A stretch of DNA of 51,873 nt from Rhodocyclaceae bacterium (GCA_030680085.1 JAUXWU010000032.1:1-51873); one strand, 5' to 3'; positions 1 through 10,646 are shown, counted from the stretch's first letter. The notes: a model not told the origin generated them from the letters alone. Numbers and translations are program-made.

Positions 1-1
1 G

Positions 2-64
2 GCTATTTACGATGCCTTGAAGATCAATGCAGTTCCCGGAGGAAGTAAAAAACTGTTCTGCTGA
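2..64 (+). CDS. 3' end of an unidentified CDS (partial, ...AIYDALKINAVPGGSKKLFC*)
   Basis: Open frame running in from the window edge to TGA at 62-64; too short to identify. Confidence 0.3.
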   Translation, partial: AIYDALKINAVPGGSKKLFC

Positions 65-206
65 ATCACGAAAAACGAGCAAATGCGCCTGGAAAAATAT
101 CCGTGCGCGCTAATGCAATGATTTATATGAGAGATTTGTTGTGGTTGTTAAACATTGGATAAGCAGGACGATGGGCACGCATGTGTTTTTCCTTGCAACA
201 GTTGAT

Positions 207-233
207 TTGTCCGGACTCTGGCTTCCGTATAAT
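207..233 (+). promoter_or_regulatory. putative sigma70 promoter for guaB (TTGTCC - 15 bp - TATAAT)
   Basis: Perfect TATAAT at 228-233 with a weak -35 upstream, about 27 bp before the guaB start. Confidence 0.4.
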
Positions 234-259
234 GGCGATTTGGATACAAGGATAACAGT

Positions 260-1720
260 ATGCGAATCCTCCAGAAGGCGCTGACCTTTGACGACGTTCT
301 CCTGATTCCAGCACACTCGGTGATCCTGCCCCGCGACGTTTCCCTGGCGACACGCCTGACCCGCAAAATCAGGCTCAGCCTGCCGCTGGTGTCCGCGGCG
401 ATGGATACCGTCACCGAGGCGCGTCTGGCGATTGCGCTGGCACAGGAAGGCGGCATCGGCATCATCCACAAGAACCTTTCCCCCGCGCTGCAAGCCGCCG
501 AAGTGGCGAAGGTCAAGCGTTACGAATCGGGCGTGGTGAAAGACCCGATTACCATCCCGCCGACCATGACGGTGCGCGAAGTGCTGGCGCTGACCCGTAT
601 CCACAAGATTTCCGGTCTGCCGGTGGTGGAGGAGGGCAAGGTCGTCGGCATTGTCACCAACCGCGACCTGCGTTTCGAGACCCGGCTGGACGAAAAGATC
701 GGCAACATCATGACGCCCCGCGAGCGCCTGATCACCGTCAAGGAAGGCGCCTCGCTGGATGACGCCAAGGCGCTGATGCACCAGTATCGCCTTGAACGGG
801 TGCTGGTCATCAACGATGCCTGGGAACTGCGCGGTCTGATGACGGTGAAGGACATCCAGAAATCCACCGACCATCCGCATGCCACCAAGGACGAATTTGG
901 TCGCCTGCGCGTCGGTGCCGCGGTCGGCGTTGGTGCCGGCACTGCGGAGCGGGTTGCGGCGCTGGCCGAGGCGGGCGTCGATGTCGTCGTCGTCGATACC
1001 GCCCACGGCCATTCGCAGGGCGTGCTGAAGCGCGTCGAATGGGTGAAGAAGCACTATCCGGCCATCGAGGTGATCGGTGGCAACATCGCCACCGGCGATG
1101 CCGCGCGCGCACTGGCCGATCATGGCGCCGATGCCGTCAAGGTGGGCATCGGCCCAGGCTCGATCTGCACCACGCGCATCGTCGCCGGTGTCGGCGTGCC
1201 GCAGATCACGGCGGTCGACAATGTCGCGGCAGCCCTGGCGAACACCGATGTGGCGCTGATCGCCGATGGCGGCATTCGTTTTTCGGGCGACATTTCCAAG
1301 GCGATTGCCGCGGGCGCGCATTCGGTGATGCTCGGCGGGCTGTTTGCCGGCACCGAAGAGGCGCCGGGCGAGATCGTGCTGTTCCAGGGGCGTTCGTACA
1401 AGGCCTATCGGGGCATGGGCAGCCTGGGTGCCATGCAGCAGGGATCATCGGACCGCTACTTCCAGGAAAACGAGTCCAATGTCGAAAAGCTGGTGCCGGA
1501 AGGCATCGAAGGTCGGGTGGCCTCCAAGGGGCCGGTCACGGCGGTGATCCATCAACTGATGGGCGGCCTGCGTTCGAGCATGGGCTATCTGGGTTGCCCG
1601 ACCATCGCCGAGATGCACGCCCGGGCCGCCTTCGTCGAGATCACCGCGGCGGGCGTCCGTGAATCGCATGTCCATGACGTGCAGATCACCAAGGAAGCAC
1701 CCAACTACCACGTCGATTAA
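260..1720 (+). CDS. guaB: inosine-5'-monophosphate dehydrogenase
   Basis: [17 protein letters not shown] pair, [11 protein letters not shown], full length. Confidence 0.98.
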   Translation: MRILQKALTFDDVLLIPAHSVILPRDVSLATRLTRKIRLSLPLVSAAMDTVTEARLAIALAQEGGIGIIHKNLSPALQAAEVAKVKRYESGVVKDPITIPPTMTVREVLALTRIHKISGLPVVEEGKVVGIVTNRDLRFETRLDEKIGNIMTPRERLITVKEGASLDDAKALMHQYRLERVLVINDAWELRGLMTVKDIQKSTDHPHATKDEFGRLRVGAAVGVGAGTAERVAALAEAGVDVVVVDTAHGHSQGVLKRVEWVKKHYPAIEVIGGNIATGDAARALADHGADAVKVGIGPGSICTTRIVAGVGVPQITAVDNVAAALANTDVALIADGGIRFSGDISKAIAAGAHSVMLGGLFAGTEEAPGEIVLFQGRSYKAYRGMGSLGAMQQGSSDRYFQENESNVEKLVPEGIEGRVASKGPVTAVIHQLMGGLRSSMGYLGCPTIAEMHARAAFVEITAAGVRESHVHDVQITKEAPNYHVD

Positions 1721-1722
1721 AA

Positions 1723-3285
1723 ATGTCCCACCAGAAAATCCTTATCCTCGATTTCGGCTCTCAGGTCGCGCAACTGATCGCCCGTCGCCTCCGCGAACAG
1801 CAGGTTTATTGTGAACTGCACCCGTTTGATGTCAGCACGGACTTCATTCGCGACTTCAACCCGCAGGGCATCATCCTTTCTGGCGGGCCGAGCTCGGTCT
1901 ATGAGGAGGCGTGGCAGGCGCCGCAAATCGTTTTCGAACTGGGCGTGCCGGTGCTGGGTATTTGCTATGGCATGCAGACCATGGCGGCGCAACTTGGCGG
2001 TAAGGTTGAAAGCAGCAACCAGCGTGAATTTGGTTACGCCGAGATGCGCGCGCAGGGCCATTCAAAACTGTTTGCGGGCATAGAGGACCGCAGCAACGCG
2101 GCAGGCCACGGCCTGCTCGAAGTCTGGATGAGTCACGGCGACAAGGTCACCGAACTGCCCCCAGGCTTCAAGATCATCGGCAGCAACGCTGCCACGCCGA
2201 TCGCCGCCATGGCCGACGAAGCGCGCAAGTTTTACGCGGTGCAGTTTCATCCAGAAGTCACCCATACCCTCAAGGGCCGCGAAATCTTCGCCCACTTTGT
2301 GCGCGACATCTGCGGCTGCCGTGGCGACTGGAACATGCCGGGCTATGTCGAAGAGGCGATTGCCAAGGTGCGCGAACAGGTGGGCGACGAGGAGGTGATT
2401 CTCGGCCTTTCCGGCGGCGTTGATTCCTCCGTGGTTGCCGCCCTGCTGCACAAGGCCATTGGCGACCAGCTCACCTGCGTGTTCGTCGACAACGGCCTGC
2501 TGCGCCTCAACGAAGGCGAACAGGTGATGCAGACCTTCGCCCGCAATCTCGGCGTCAAGGTCATTCACGTCGATGCCGCCGAACAATTCATGGGACACCT
2601 CAAGGGCGTCTCCGACCCCGAGCAGAAGCGCAAGATCATCGGCCGCGAGTTCGTCGAGGTATTCCAGGCCGAAGCACAGAAACTCCCCAATGCCAAGTGG
2701 CTGGCGCAAGGCACCATTTATCCGGACGTGATCGAATCGGCCGGTGGCAAGACCAAAAAGGCGCACACCATCAAAAGCCACCACAACGTCGGTGGCCTGC
2801 CCGAAACGCTCAATCTCAAGCTGCTCGAACCACTGCGCGAACTCTTCAAGGACGAAGTGCGCGAACTGGGCGTCGCGCTCGGCTTGCCGCACGAGATGGT
2901 CTATCGCCATCCCTTCCCCGGCCCCGGTCTCGGCGTGCGCATCCTCGGCGAAGTGAAGCAGGAATACGCAGACCTGCTGCGTCGCGCCGATGCCATCTTC
3001 ATCGATGAACTACGTGCCGCCGACTGGTACGACAAGACCAGCCAGGCCTTCGTCGTCTTCCTGCCGGTCAAGAGTGTCGGCGTCATGGGTGATGGTCGCG
3101 TTTATGACTATGTCGTCGCGTTGCGCGCCGTGGAGACCGCCGACTTCATGACCGCCAAGTGGGCCGAACTGCCGCACGATTTGCTGGCGCGCGTCTCCAA
3201 CCGCATCGTCAATGAAATCCGCGGCATCAGCCGCGTCGTCTATGACGTGACGGGCAAACCGCCTGGAACCATCGAGTGGGAATGA
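1723..3285 (+). CDS. guaA: GMP synthase (glutamine-hydrolysing)
   Basis: Class I GATase GICYGMQ, PP-loop [10 protein letters not shown]-terminal PPGTIEWE; follows guaB. Confidence 0.98.
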   Translation: MSHQKILILDFGSQVAQLIARRLREQQVYCELHPFDVSTDFIRDFNPQGIILSGGPSSVYEEAWQAPQIVFELGVPVLGICYGMQTMAAQLGGKVESSNQREFGYAEMRAQGHSKLFAGIEDRSNAAGHGLLEVWMSHGDKVTELPPGFKIIGSNAATPIAAMADEARKFYAVQFHPEVTHTLKGREIFAHFVRDICGCRGDWNMPGYVEEAIAKVREQVGDEEVILGLSGGVDSSVVAALLHKAIGDQLTCVFVDNGLLRLNEGEQVMQTFARNLGVKVIHVDAAEQFMGHLKGVSDPEQKRKIIGREFVEVFQAEAQKLPNAKWLAQGTIYPDVIESAGGKTKKAHTIKSHHNVGGLPETLNLKLLEPLRELFKDEVRELGVALGLPHEMVYRHPFPGPGLGVRILGEVKQEYADLLRRADAIFIDELRAADWYDKTSQAFVVFLPVKSVGVMGDGRVYDYVVALRAVETADFMTAKWAELPHDLLARVSNRIVNEIRGISRVVYDVTGKPPGTIEWE

Positions 3286-3327
3286 TTTAACGTCTCGTAC
3301 TGGCTTGCCATGACAGGCGTCATGCCG

Positions 3328-4239
3328 TCATGCCGACTTTTGTGGTTCCGGCGATACCCCGTTGCGCAACAGGTAGTCCAGAAAAGCCTCGGCGACCGCC
3401 GACAGGTGCTTGCCCTTCGGGTAGGCGACATACCATTTGCGCATCAGCGGGAACCCCTTGACATCCAATGGCTGCAATAGCCCGCTGGCGCCTTCCAGCG
3501 TGATGGTGTGCAAGGAAATCACGGAAACTCCCAGGCCGCTGGCGATCGTCTGCTTGATCGCTTCGTTGCTGCCCAATTCCATGCGCACCTTGAGCTTGAG
3601 GCCCCGCGCGGCAAAATGGTTTTCGGTCGCAAGCCGCGTCCCTGAACCTTTTTCCCGCAGTATGAACGGTTCTTCGGCCAGCCGTGCCAGCGTGATTGAG
3701 CGGCTGGCGGCGAGCGGATGGTCGTGACGGGCCAGGACGACGAGCGGGTTGTCGGCGATTGGCGTGGCCGTGACGTCCATGCTTTCGGGCGGCATGCCGA
3801 GGATGGTGAGGTCGTCATCGTTATTCGACAGGCGGGCGAGCAGGGTTTCACGATTGCTGACGGTCAGTTCGGCCTCGATGCCGGGGTAACGCGCACAAAA
3901 TTCTCCCAGCAGGCGTGGTATCAGGTATTTCGCCGTCGTGACGATGGCAACGCGCAAGCGTCCCCGCTTGAGTCCCTGCATGTCGGCCAGACGCATTTCC
4001 AGGCGCTCGAGCCCAACGATGGTTTCCCGGCAGGTCGCCAGTACTTCCTGGCCCGCCGTTGTGAGGTGCAATCGCTTGCCGATCCGTTCCAGCAATGGCA
4101 GGCCGACGTTTTCTTCGAGTTGTTTGACCTGGGTAAATACCGCAGGTTGGGTCAGGTGCATCTCTTCGGCAGCGCGTGTGTAGCTCAGGTGACGCGCGAC
4201 GGATTCAAAAATGTTGACCTGCCTTAGGCTTAGGTGCAT
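3328..4239 (-). CDS. LysR-family transcriptional regulator (CbbR-like)
   Basis: N-terminal HTH LRQVNIFESVARHLSYTRAAEEMHLTQPAVFTQVKQLE; divergent from a cbbY-like gene. Confidence 0.85.
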   Translation of the reverse strand: MHLSLRQVNIFESVARHLSYTRAAEEMHLTQPAVFTQVKQLEENVGLPLLERIGKRLHLTTAGQEVLATCRETIVGLERLEMRLADMQGLKRGRLRVAIVTTAKYLIPRLLGEFCARYPGIEAELTVSNRETLLARLSNNDDDLTILGMPPESMDVTATPIADNPLVVLARHDHPLAASRSITLARLAEEPFILREKGSGTRLATENHFAARGLKLKVRMELGSNEAIKQTIASGLGVSVISLHTITLEGASGLLQPLDVKGFPLMRKWYVAYPKGKHLSAVAEAFLDYLLRNGVSPEPQKSA

Positions 4240-4258
4240 AGACTTAATCCAAGCATAG

Positions 4259-4269
4259 TTATCTGATAA
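4259..4269. promoter_or_regulatory. candidate LysR-type operator TTATCTGATAA
   Basis: 11-bp palindrome in the lysR/cbbY divergent intergenic region. Confidence 0.45.
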
Positions 4270-4336
4270 GAATTATTTAGTTTTCGGCAGTGTCTCGCAT
4301 GTCCATACTGCCGTCAACCCTAATGGTGGAGGCAAC

Positions 4337-5128
4337 ATGAAGGCAGTGATCTTCGACGTCGACGGGACGCTGGCCGACACGGAGGAGGCGCACCGCGCGG
4401 CCTTCAACGCCACCTTCCGACAGTTTGGCTTGCCGTGGGAGTGGGATGCGGCGCTCTATCGCGAGCTGCTCGCCGTCACTGGCGGCAAGGAACGCATGCG
4501 GCATTTTTGCGAGCGTTGCTTTCCGGATTTTCTTGAAGATCCGCAAGCGGGTTCCACCATCGCCACCTTGCATCGGGAAAAGACCCGGCACTACGCCGGT
4601 CTGGTCGCGGCGGGCGGAGTCGCGGCGCGCCCCGGCGTCGTGCGGCTGATTCGCGAACTGCGCGCAGCCGGCATCCGGCTTGCCATCGCCACGACCACCT
4701 CGCGCAGCAACGTGGATGCGCTGCTTGCCTCAAGCCTCAAGACGCTGCCGCCGGATACTTTTGCGGTGATCGGCGCAGCCGAGCAGGCCGCCGCCAAGAA
4801 ACCGGCGTCCGACATCTATCTGTGGGTGCTGGAACGGCTCGGTCTGCCGCCGCAGGACTGCCTCGCCATCGAGGATTCGAGGAATGGCGTGCGGGCCGCG
4901 ACCAGCGCCGGCATTCCAACGCTGGTCACCGAATGCGCGTGGACGGCCGGAGAAGACTTCTCCGGGGCGCTGGCCGTGCTCTCCGATCTGGGTGAGCCGG
5001 AGCGTCCCTATACGCTGGTGAGCGGTCCGCCCAACGGCATTGGCTACGTCGATGTCGTGGTACTGCGCCGCTGGCATTGGAAATCCATTCATCAGCACGC
5101 CGTCCCGCCAGCGCCGACTTTCGAGTGA
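4337..5128 (+). CDS. cbbY: HAD-family hydrolase, CbbY-like; C-terminus ends in [10 protein letters not shown] from a dispersed repeat
   Basis: MKAVIFDVDGTLADTEEAHRAAFNATF, DSRNGVRAA. Confidence 0.8.
   Translation: MKAVIFDVDGTLADTEEAHRAAFNATFRQFGLPWEWDAALYRELLAVTGGKERMRHFCERCFPDFLEDPQAGSTIATLHREKTRHYAGLVAAGGVAARPGVVRLIRELRAAGIRLAIATTTSRSNVDALLASSLKTLPPDTFAVIGAAEQAAAKKPASDIYLWVLERLGLPPQDCLAIEDSRNGVRAATSAGIPTLVTECAWTAGEDFSGALAVLSDLGEPERPYTLVSGPPNGIGYVDVVVLRRWHWKSIHQHAVPPAPTFE
5099..5121 (+). repeat. dispersed 23-bp element GCCGTCCCGCCAGCGCCGACTTT
   Basis: Exact copy; in-frame end of cbbY. Confidence 0.95.
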
Positions 5129-5174
5129 TGCTCGGCTATCATGCGCCATCCCTCTTCTTGAGTGCCGCGCACCG

Positions 5175-6116
5175 GTGATCGACGTTGTCATTCTCTTTTT
5201 CCTGCTGGGTCTGCTCGCCGGCCTGGCGCGCTCCGAGCTGAAGCTGCCGCCCGCGCTTTACGATTCGTTGTCGCTGGTGCTGCTGCTCGCCATCGGCCTG
5301 AAGGGCGGCGAGGGGCTTGCCCGGCAGCCCTTGCTGCCCCTGTTGCCCCAGTTGGGTGTCGTGATCCTGCTGGGCGTGGCGCAGACCTTGATCGCCTACG
5401 CCGCACTGCGGCGCCTCGGCCGCTTCGACCGGGCCAACGCCGCGGCCATCGCCGCCCACTATGGTTCGGTCAGCGTCGCTACCTTCGCCGTCGGGGTGAA
5501 TTGGCTCAACGCGCGCGGCATCGCCTTCGAGCCGCAATTGCCGATCTTTCTTGCCGTCATGGAAGTGCCGGCGATCCTGGTGGGCATCGTTCTGGCGCGC
5601 GGCATGGCGACAAAAACCGACTGGCGGCGCATCGCCCACGAATCGTTTCTTGGCAAGGGGGTCGTGCTGCTGCTCGGCGGCATGGCCATCGGCTGGATCG
5701 CCGGACCGGAGGGTCTGGCACCGATCCGCCCCCTGTTTTTCGATCTCTTCAAGGGGATCCTGGCCATTTTCCTGCTGGAGATGGGCCTGATCGTCGCGCG
5801 GCAGACCAGCGAACTGCGTCGCCGCGGCCTGTTCGTGATCGGCTTTGGCCTGCTCATGCCGGGATTCTCCGCCGTGCTGGGCATTGCCTGCGGCATGGCG
5901 ATGGGATTGTCAGTGGGCGGCCTCACCCTGCTGGCGACGCTGGCGGCCAGCGCCTCCTACATCGCCGTGCCCGCCACGATGCGTCTGGCCGTCCCCGAGG
6001 CGAATCCGGGACTATCGCTGGCGGCCGTTCTCGGGGTTACTTTTCCCTTCAACATCCTGATCGGCATTCCGGTTTACCATTGGCTGGCCGTGCTGATTTC
6101 CGGGGGTAGTTCATGA
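5175..6116 (+). CDS. SbtA-type sodium-dependent bicarbonate transporter family protein
   Basis: IDVVILFFLLGLLAGLARSELKLPPALYDSLSLVLLLAIGLKGG; ATGA overlap with a PII-like gene; GTG start inferred. Confidence 0.8.
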   Translation: MIDVVILFFLLGLLAGLARSELKLPPALYDSLSLVLLLAIGLKGGEGLARQPLLPLLPQLGVVILLGVAQTLIAYAALRRLGRFDRANAAAIAAHYGSVSVATFAVGVNWLNARGIAFEPQLPIFLAVMEVPAILVGIVLARGMATKTDWRRIAHESFLGKGVVLLLGGMAIGWIAGPEGLAPIRPLFFDLFKGILAIFLLEMGLIVARQTSELRRRGLFVIGFGLLMPGFSAVLGIACGMAMGLSVGGLTLLATLAASASYIAVPATMRLAVPEANPGLSLAAVLGVTFPFNILIGIPVYHWLAVLISGGSS

Positions 6117-6421
6117 GTCTCGCATTGGAAAAACGTATTCTCCTCACCATCGTCACCGAGGCCGTTGTCGAGCAATCCCTGCTGGCCGATTTTGCCCGTC
6201 TGGGCGTGCGCGGTTATACCGTGACGGATGCTCGCGGCCTGGGAAGCCACGGACTGCGTGATGCGGCCTGGGATGAAGCGGCCAGCATTCGCATCGAAAT
6301 CATCTGCGACAGAAATCTCGCCGATGCGCTGCTGGCCCTGCTGCGCGAGCATTACTACGCCAATTACGCGATGATCAACTTCCTGCATGAAGTCGAAATA
6401 TCGCGTCCCGAAAAGTTCTGA
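6113..6421 (+). CDS. PII-like signalling protein (SbtB-like)
   Basis: Small ferredoxin-fold PII-like protein (TVTDARGLGSHG, IEIICDRNLADALL) overlapping the transporter stop. Confidence 0.75.
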   Translation: MSLALEKRILLTIVTEAVVEQSLLADFARLGVRGYTVTDARGLGSHGLRDAAWDEAASIRIEIICDRNLADALLALLREHYYANYAMINFLHEVEISRPEKF

Positions 6422-6422
6422 C

Positions 6423-7004
6423 TTATCCGTTTCTGAACCAGAGCACCGCGATCGCGACCAGCGCGACGGTCGCCCAGCCCAGGCGGTCGACGTAGCGGTG
6501 CAGGGCCGCTTCCATGCGCGCGCCGCCCCAGGCCATCAGGCCGGCGACCATGAAAAAACGCGCGCCGCGGCCGATGATGGATGCGATGGTGAAGGGTAGC
6601 AGCGCCATCGACAGGGCGCCGGCGGCGATGGTGAAGACCTTGTAGGGAATGGGCGAGAAGCCGGCGATGAATACCGCCCAGAAACCATAGCGGCCGAACC
6701 AGTCGACGGCGGTTTGATAGGCGGGCCAGTAGCGGCTTTCCTGCAACCAGGGCAGTATCGCGTCAATCGCGAAAAAACCGATGGCATAACCGAACAGCCC
6801 GCCCGCCACCGAAGTCAGCGTCGTCAGGAGGGCGAGCCACCAGGCCCGCCGCGGGTTGGCGAGGCACATCGGCGCCAGCATGACATCGGGCGGCACGGGG
6901 AAAAATGACGATTCCGCAAAGCTCATGCCGCCCAGATACCAGGGGGCGTGCGGATGCCGTGACCAGGACATGGCGCGGCGGTATAACGGCGAGAATATTT
7001 TCAC
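6423..7004 (-). CDS. YqaA/DedA-type (SNARE-associated Golgi family) membrane protein
   Basis: SFFPVPPDVMLAPMCLANPRRAW, GFSPIPYKVFTIAAG. Confidence 0.8.
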   Translation of the reverse strand: MKIFSPLYRRAMSWSRHPHAPWYLGGMSFAESSFFPVPPDVMLAPMCLANPRRAWWLALLTTLTSVAGGLFGYAIGFFAIDAILPWLQESRYWPAYQTAVDWFGRYGFWAVFIAGFSPIPYKVFTIAAGALSMALLPFTIASIIGRGARFFMVAGLMAWGGARMEAALHRYVDRLGWATVALVAIAVLWFRNG

Positions 7005-7107
7005 TGGAATCCTTGCGGCAGCCCGTGCGCCCGAAGTGGTCGCACGAAAAGAGTGCGCATGTTAGCAGAGCTTTTGATGAGCGCTTTTACTGGGTTTACG
7101 ACAAGGC

Positions 7108-7130
7108 GCCGTCCCGCCAGCGCCGACTTT
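7108..7130 (+). repeat. dispersed 23-bp element
   Basis: Exact copy; intergenic, beyond the DASS terminator. Confidence 0.95.
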
Positions 7131-7135
7131 GACCG

Positions 7136-7169
7136 CAACAAAAAGAAACGCCGCAAAAGCGGCGTTTCT
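7136..7169 (-). terminator. Rho-independent terminator downstream of the DASS permease
   Basis: 11-bp stem AGAAACGCCGC/GCGGCGTTTCT, 4-nt loop, then TTTTTG on the minus strand. Confidence 0.8.
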
Positions 7170-7195
7170 GGGTTTGCTTCACTTTCGGCGTCACA

Positions 7196-8641
7196 TCACT
7201 TGATCCCAAGTAATGGCAGACCATGGAAGCCTATCAAAGGCCAGTAGATGGCCGCCGAGAGGGTGACCATAATGACGCAGGTGATTGCCCAGGGCACGGC
7301 CACCTTGATGAAGTCCATCTGGCTGAAATAGCCCGTGCTGTAGGCGATGATCGTCGGCGGGCAGCCGATGACGAGCATGATGAATGAGGTCGAAATGGGC
7401 GCCGACATCGCGATGGCGGCCTCCGGGATGCCCATCGACTGGGCCATCGGGATGGTGATCGGCAACACGAGAGCGGTGGCCGCCGCATTCGACATGAAGC
7501 TCGATATGAACGATCCGAAAAAGCCCGCTCCGGCAAACACCACCATCCAGTTTTGGCCTTCGAGTAGCGGGATGAATTGGCCGGCAACCCATTTCCCCGC
7601 CCCCGAATCCAGCATGGCCAGGCCCATGGCCACGCCCGAGCCGAACACCAGCCAGGACTCCCAGGGGAATTTCTTGAAAACCACGTCGAAGCTGACCAGC
7701 CGGAAGCCGAAGATCAGCGCCAGCGCGCCGGCCGCGACCACGCTGTAATGGACCTTGGTGATGTCCGTGATGGCCCACAGGACAAAGGCCAGGGCAAAGA
7801 AGAAGACCACCCCCTTTTGCTTGATGTTCATCGGCGGCAGTGCTTCGGCGGTAACCGATGCCGGCAGATGTTTGATCTCCGGCCGAAATACCAGATAACA
7901 AATGGCCCAGGTGACAAGTGCCGGAACCAGAACCAGGGGCAGGTTCAACATGGCAAATTCGAGAAAGCCCATTTCATAGCCGGTCATCGCCTGCAATTTG
8001 GCCACCATCACCGGGTTGCGGCCGCCGCCGAGCAGCGAGCCGAACCCGCCCGCGGAGGCGGACAGCGGAATCAGGATGACGAAAAACTTGGAGAGGTTGT
8101 TGCTGCGCGATGGCGTGATGCCCATGGCGGCAAACACCGGCAGAAAGCTGAACAGCAGGATGATGGTGATCGTGGCGTCATGAAAGAACGCCGACAGGTA
8201 GGCGGAGGAAATCGCCAGCACCAGGCTCAGTTTTTTGACATTGGTTCCCGCCGCCTTGACGATCAGGTGCAGGATGCGTTTGGCCACGCCGGCCTCGTCG
8301 AGGATGATGCCGAACATCATGATCATCAGGACGAACATCACCGCCGGATTGGCAAAGGGTTCCCAGGCCTTTGCGGCGGGCTGGATCTGGAACAGGATCA
8401 GGCTGGCGCCGGCGAGCAGTCCGGTGACGCCGATCGGCAGCGCTTCGGATATCCAGAGGATGATGATCGTGACCAGCAGGGCCAGATAGCGGTGTCCGAC
8501 CGGAGATAATCCCTCGGGAGTGGGCAGGGCGTAAACGAAAAGACCGGCCGCCAGGGCGAGCACGACGCCGATGAGGATCGAGCGGTTGGATTTTACGGGT
8601 GCATCTTCTTCAACTGGAATAGCAGACATGTGCGCTTTCAA
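7196..8641 (-). CDS. SLC13/DASS-family anion permease
   Basis: About 12 TM segments; SEALPIGVTGLLA, SNAAATALVLPITIPMA. Confidence 0.85.
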   Translation of the reverse strand: MKAHMSAIPVEEDAPVKSNRSILIGVVLALAAGLFVYALPTPEGLSPVGHRYLALLVTIIILWISEALPIGVTGLLAGASLILFQIQPAAKAWEPFANPAVMFVLMIMMFGIILDEAGVAKRILHLIVKAAGTNVKKLSLVLAISSAYLSAFFHDATITIILLFSFLPVFAAMGITPSRSNNLSKFFVILIPLSASAGGFGSLLGGGRNPVMVAKLQAMTGYEMGFLEFAMLNLPLVLVPALVTWAICYLVFRPEIKHLPASVTAEALPPMNIKQKGVVFFFALAFVLWAITDITKVHYSVVAAGALALIFGFRLVSFDVVFKKFPWESWLVFGSGVAMGLAMLDSGAGKWVAGQFIPLLEGQNWMVVFAGAGFFGSFISSFMSNAAATALVLPITIPMAQSMGIPEAAIAMSAPISTSFIMLVIGCPPTIIAYSTGYFSQMDFIKVAVPWAITCVIMVTLSAAIYWPLIGFHGLPLLGIK

Positions 8642-8675
8642 TTATCGGTGATGGTTGTAATGTCGGGCCGGACGG

Positions 8676-9551
8676 TCAGGCCACGACCAGCACGTCGCAA
8701 TGGGATTCGGCAATCACGCGCTTGGTGACGCTGCCGAGCAGAAATTCCTCGACCATGTTGGCGCCGCGCCGGCCCATGACGATGAGGTCGTAATCCTTGG
8801 CCTGTTCCTGATCGATAACGCATTGTCCGACGTCGCATTTCGAGGCGAGCAGTTGCGTTTCCGTCGGCCCGGCCACCTTGGCGGCGAATGCCTGCAACTG
8901 TTGTTCGGCATCGAGTTTCGCGTTGCCACGCAGTTGCTGGATAATGGCATCGCCGACGCCGGCATGGCGCAGCGCGCAATCGAAGGGTGACTCGAAGGCG
9001 TGCAGCAGCGTGATGGCGGCCGCCGGGGCGACCTCGCGCGCCAGGTTCAGGGCGGTTGCCGTGACCGGCGAGAAATCGAGCGGGGCCAGCACGCGCTGAT
9101 AGGCGCCGTGCGGCGGCCGCTTGACCACCAGGATCGGCAGCGCGGTCATGCGCAACAGGCGCGAGGCGGTCGTGCTGACCAGAAAATCCCCGCCATTGGA
9201 ACCGAAGACCAGCAGGTCGGCATCGATGACACCGGCGTGTTCGATGATGGATTGCAGCAATTTGCCGCTGGCCAGGTGGAGATTGGCCGTAACGCCGTGC
9301 GCTTGTCCAAGTTCGGCGGCGAGTTGAGTAAGGCCGTCCTGGGCCTGTGCGCGGAGTTTCGCCTCGACGTCCGCCGCGCCCTTGCCGAGCAGCTTGCGCA
9401 ACTCGTCGGTGGTGCGCTGGCGGAGCACATGCATCAAGGTGAGTTGCGCGCCGGTTTCCGCGGCCAGGCGAAATGCCCGATCCACGGCCGGGCGCGTGGC
9501 TTCCAGCAAGTCGGTGGTGACGAGAATGCAAGGGGGGGATTTCATGGACAA
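8676..9551 (-). CDS. tandem universal stress protein (two UspA domains)
   Basis: Two Usp repeats; C-terminal IVMGRRGANMVEEFLLGSVTKRVIAESHCDVLVV. Confidence 0.9.
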   Translation of the reverse strand: MSMKSPPCILVTTDLLEATRPAVDRAFRLAAETGAQLTLMHVLRQRTTDELRKLLGKGAADVEAKLRAQAQDGLTQLAAELGQAHGVTANLHLASGKLLQSIIEHAGVIDADLLVFGSNGGDFLVSTTASRLLRMTALPILVVKRPPHGAYQRVLAPLDFSPVTATALNLAREVAPAAAITLLHAFESPFDCALRHAGVGDAIIQQLRGNAKLDAEQQLQAFAAKVAGPTETQLLASKCDVGQCVIDQEQAKDYDLIVMGRRGANMVEEFLLGSVTKRVIAESHCDVLVVA

Positions 9552-9733
9552 TTTCCTTACTTTTGATATGGATATTCAGTCGGCCAGTCTAAGTGACAAA
9601 ATGGCTCGCCGGGTATGCCCAATTGGATAGCTCTATCAGGTATTGCTAATGTAGCTAAACCAGCCAGAGGCAGCCGGATTTACGGCAACTCAGGGATTAG
9701 GGCAGCCCGGACAGCGCCATGCCGATGCGCGCT

Positions 9734-10267
9734 TTATTTCTGCGTCAGGCGCCGGCGGCGGCGGCGCATGACGCGCCAGTACCAGCCGAAGCTGATCAGC
9801 GCGTAACTGCTCACGCCGGCGATGGTCGCGGAGATGGACAGGCCGACGAACAAGGGTAGACCGACGTTGGCCAGACTTTCCCAGAAACTCTCGTCCGCAC
9901 CGGTTTGTTGCGGCAATGGCGTTCGCGCTTCGGCCGGGGCGTCTTCACCCGTGACCCATGCGCCGAGTTGGTAGGCGGCGTAGTAGATCGGGCCGAAAGT
10001 GACCGGATTGGTGATGAGGGTGCTTGCGGCGGCGGCTGGCACATTGGCGCGCAGGACAACGGCGGCGACGGCCGAAAAGGGAATCTGGATGATCGGGATC
10101 AGCAGCCCGAAAAACACGCCGATGCCGACGCCCAGCGCAACGCCCCGGCGCGACCAGTGCCAGAGCCGCGGCTCAAGCAGCACCGGCCCCAACCAGCGCA
10201 GCCAGCGCTTGTCGGCGAGTTGTTCGCGCGTCGGAATGTGGCGTTGCAGGCGTTCAAGTAATGACAT
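9734..10267 (-). CDS. DUF2062 domain protein
   Basis: RRGVALGVGIGVFFGLLIPIIQIPFSAVAAVVLRANVPAAAASTLITNPVTFGPIYYAAYQLG. Confidence 0.85.
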   Translation of the reverse strand: MSLLERLQRHIPTREQLADKRWLRWLGPVLLEPRLWHWSRRGVALGVGIGVFFGLLIPIIQIPFSAVAAVVLRANVPAAAASTLITNPVTFGPIYYAAYQLGAWVTGEDAPAEARTPLPQQTGADESFWESLANVGLPLFVGLSISATIAGVSSYALISFGWYWRVMRRRRRRLTQK

Positions 10268-10601
10268 TGCGGTCGATTTCCGGGGGGGGCGTCAGCGAAG
10301 GCAGCTTGCGGTGCAGCGCCGCCTTGGCCAGGAGGTGTGCCGAAATCGGCGCGGTGATGAAGAGGAACAGCGTGACCAGGATCTCGTGCAGGCTGAGCCC
10401 GTCGGCGGTCACGCTGAAGAAAAGCGCCGAGGCGACGAGCAGGCAGCCGACCCCCAGTGTGGTTGCCTTGGTCGGGCCGTGCAGGCGGGTGTAGAAATCG
10501 CGCAGGCGGTAGAGTCCCAGCGAGCCGATGAAGGTGAAGACCGCGCCGGCGAGCGCAAAAGCAACCCAGAAAGTGGGGGGGACGGCCAGCAGAAGATTCA
10601 T
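10254..10601 (-). CDS. mnhG: monovalent cation/H+ antiporter subunit G (MnhG/MrpG/PhaG)
   Basis: GSLGLYRLRDFYTRLHGPTKATTLGVGCLL; no other mnh subunits nearby. Confidence 0.85.
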   Translation of the reverse strand: MNLLLAVPPTFWVAFALAGAVFTFIGSLGLYRLRDFYTRLHGPTKATTLGVGCLLVASALFFSVTADGLSLHEILVTLFLFITAPISAHLLAKAALHRKLPSLTPPPEIDRNVIT

Positions 10602-10604
10602 GAC

Positions 10605-10627
10605 GCCGTCCCGCCAGCGCCGACTTT
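10605..10627 (+). repeat. dispersed 23-bp element
   Basis: Exact copy; between the CBS-gene stop and mnhG start. Confidence 0.95.
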
Positions 10628-10646
10628 CATGCGATTTTCCAGAAGA

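Noticed and set aside
3324-3340. gccgtcatgccgacttt at the lysR stop as an element copy
   Set aside because: Would require an internal deletion of about 6 bp; too short to distinguish from chance.
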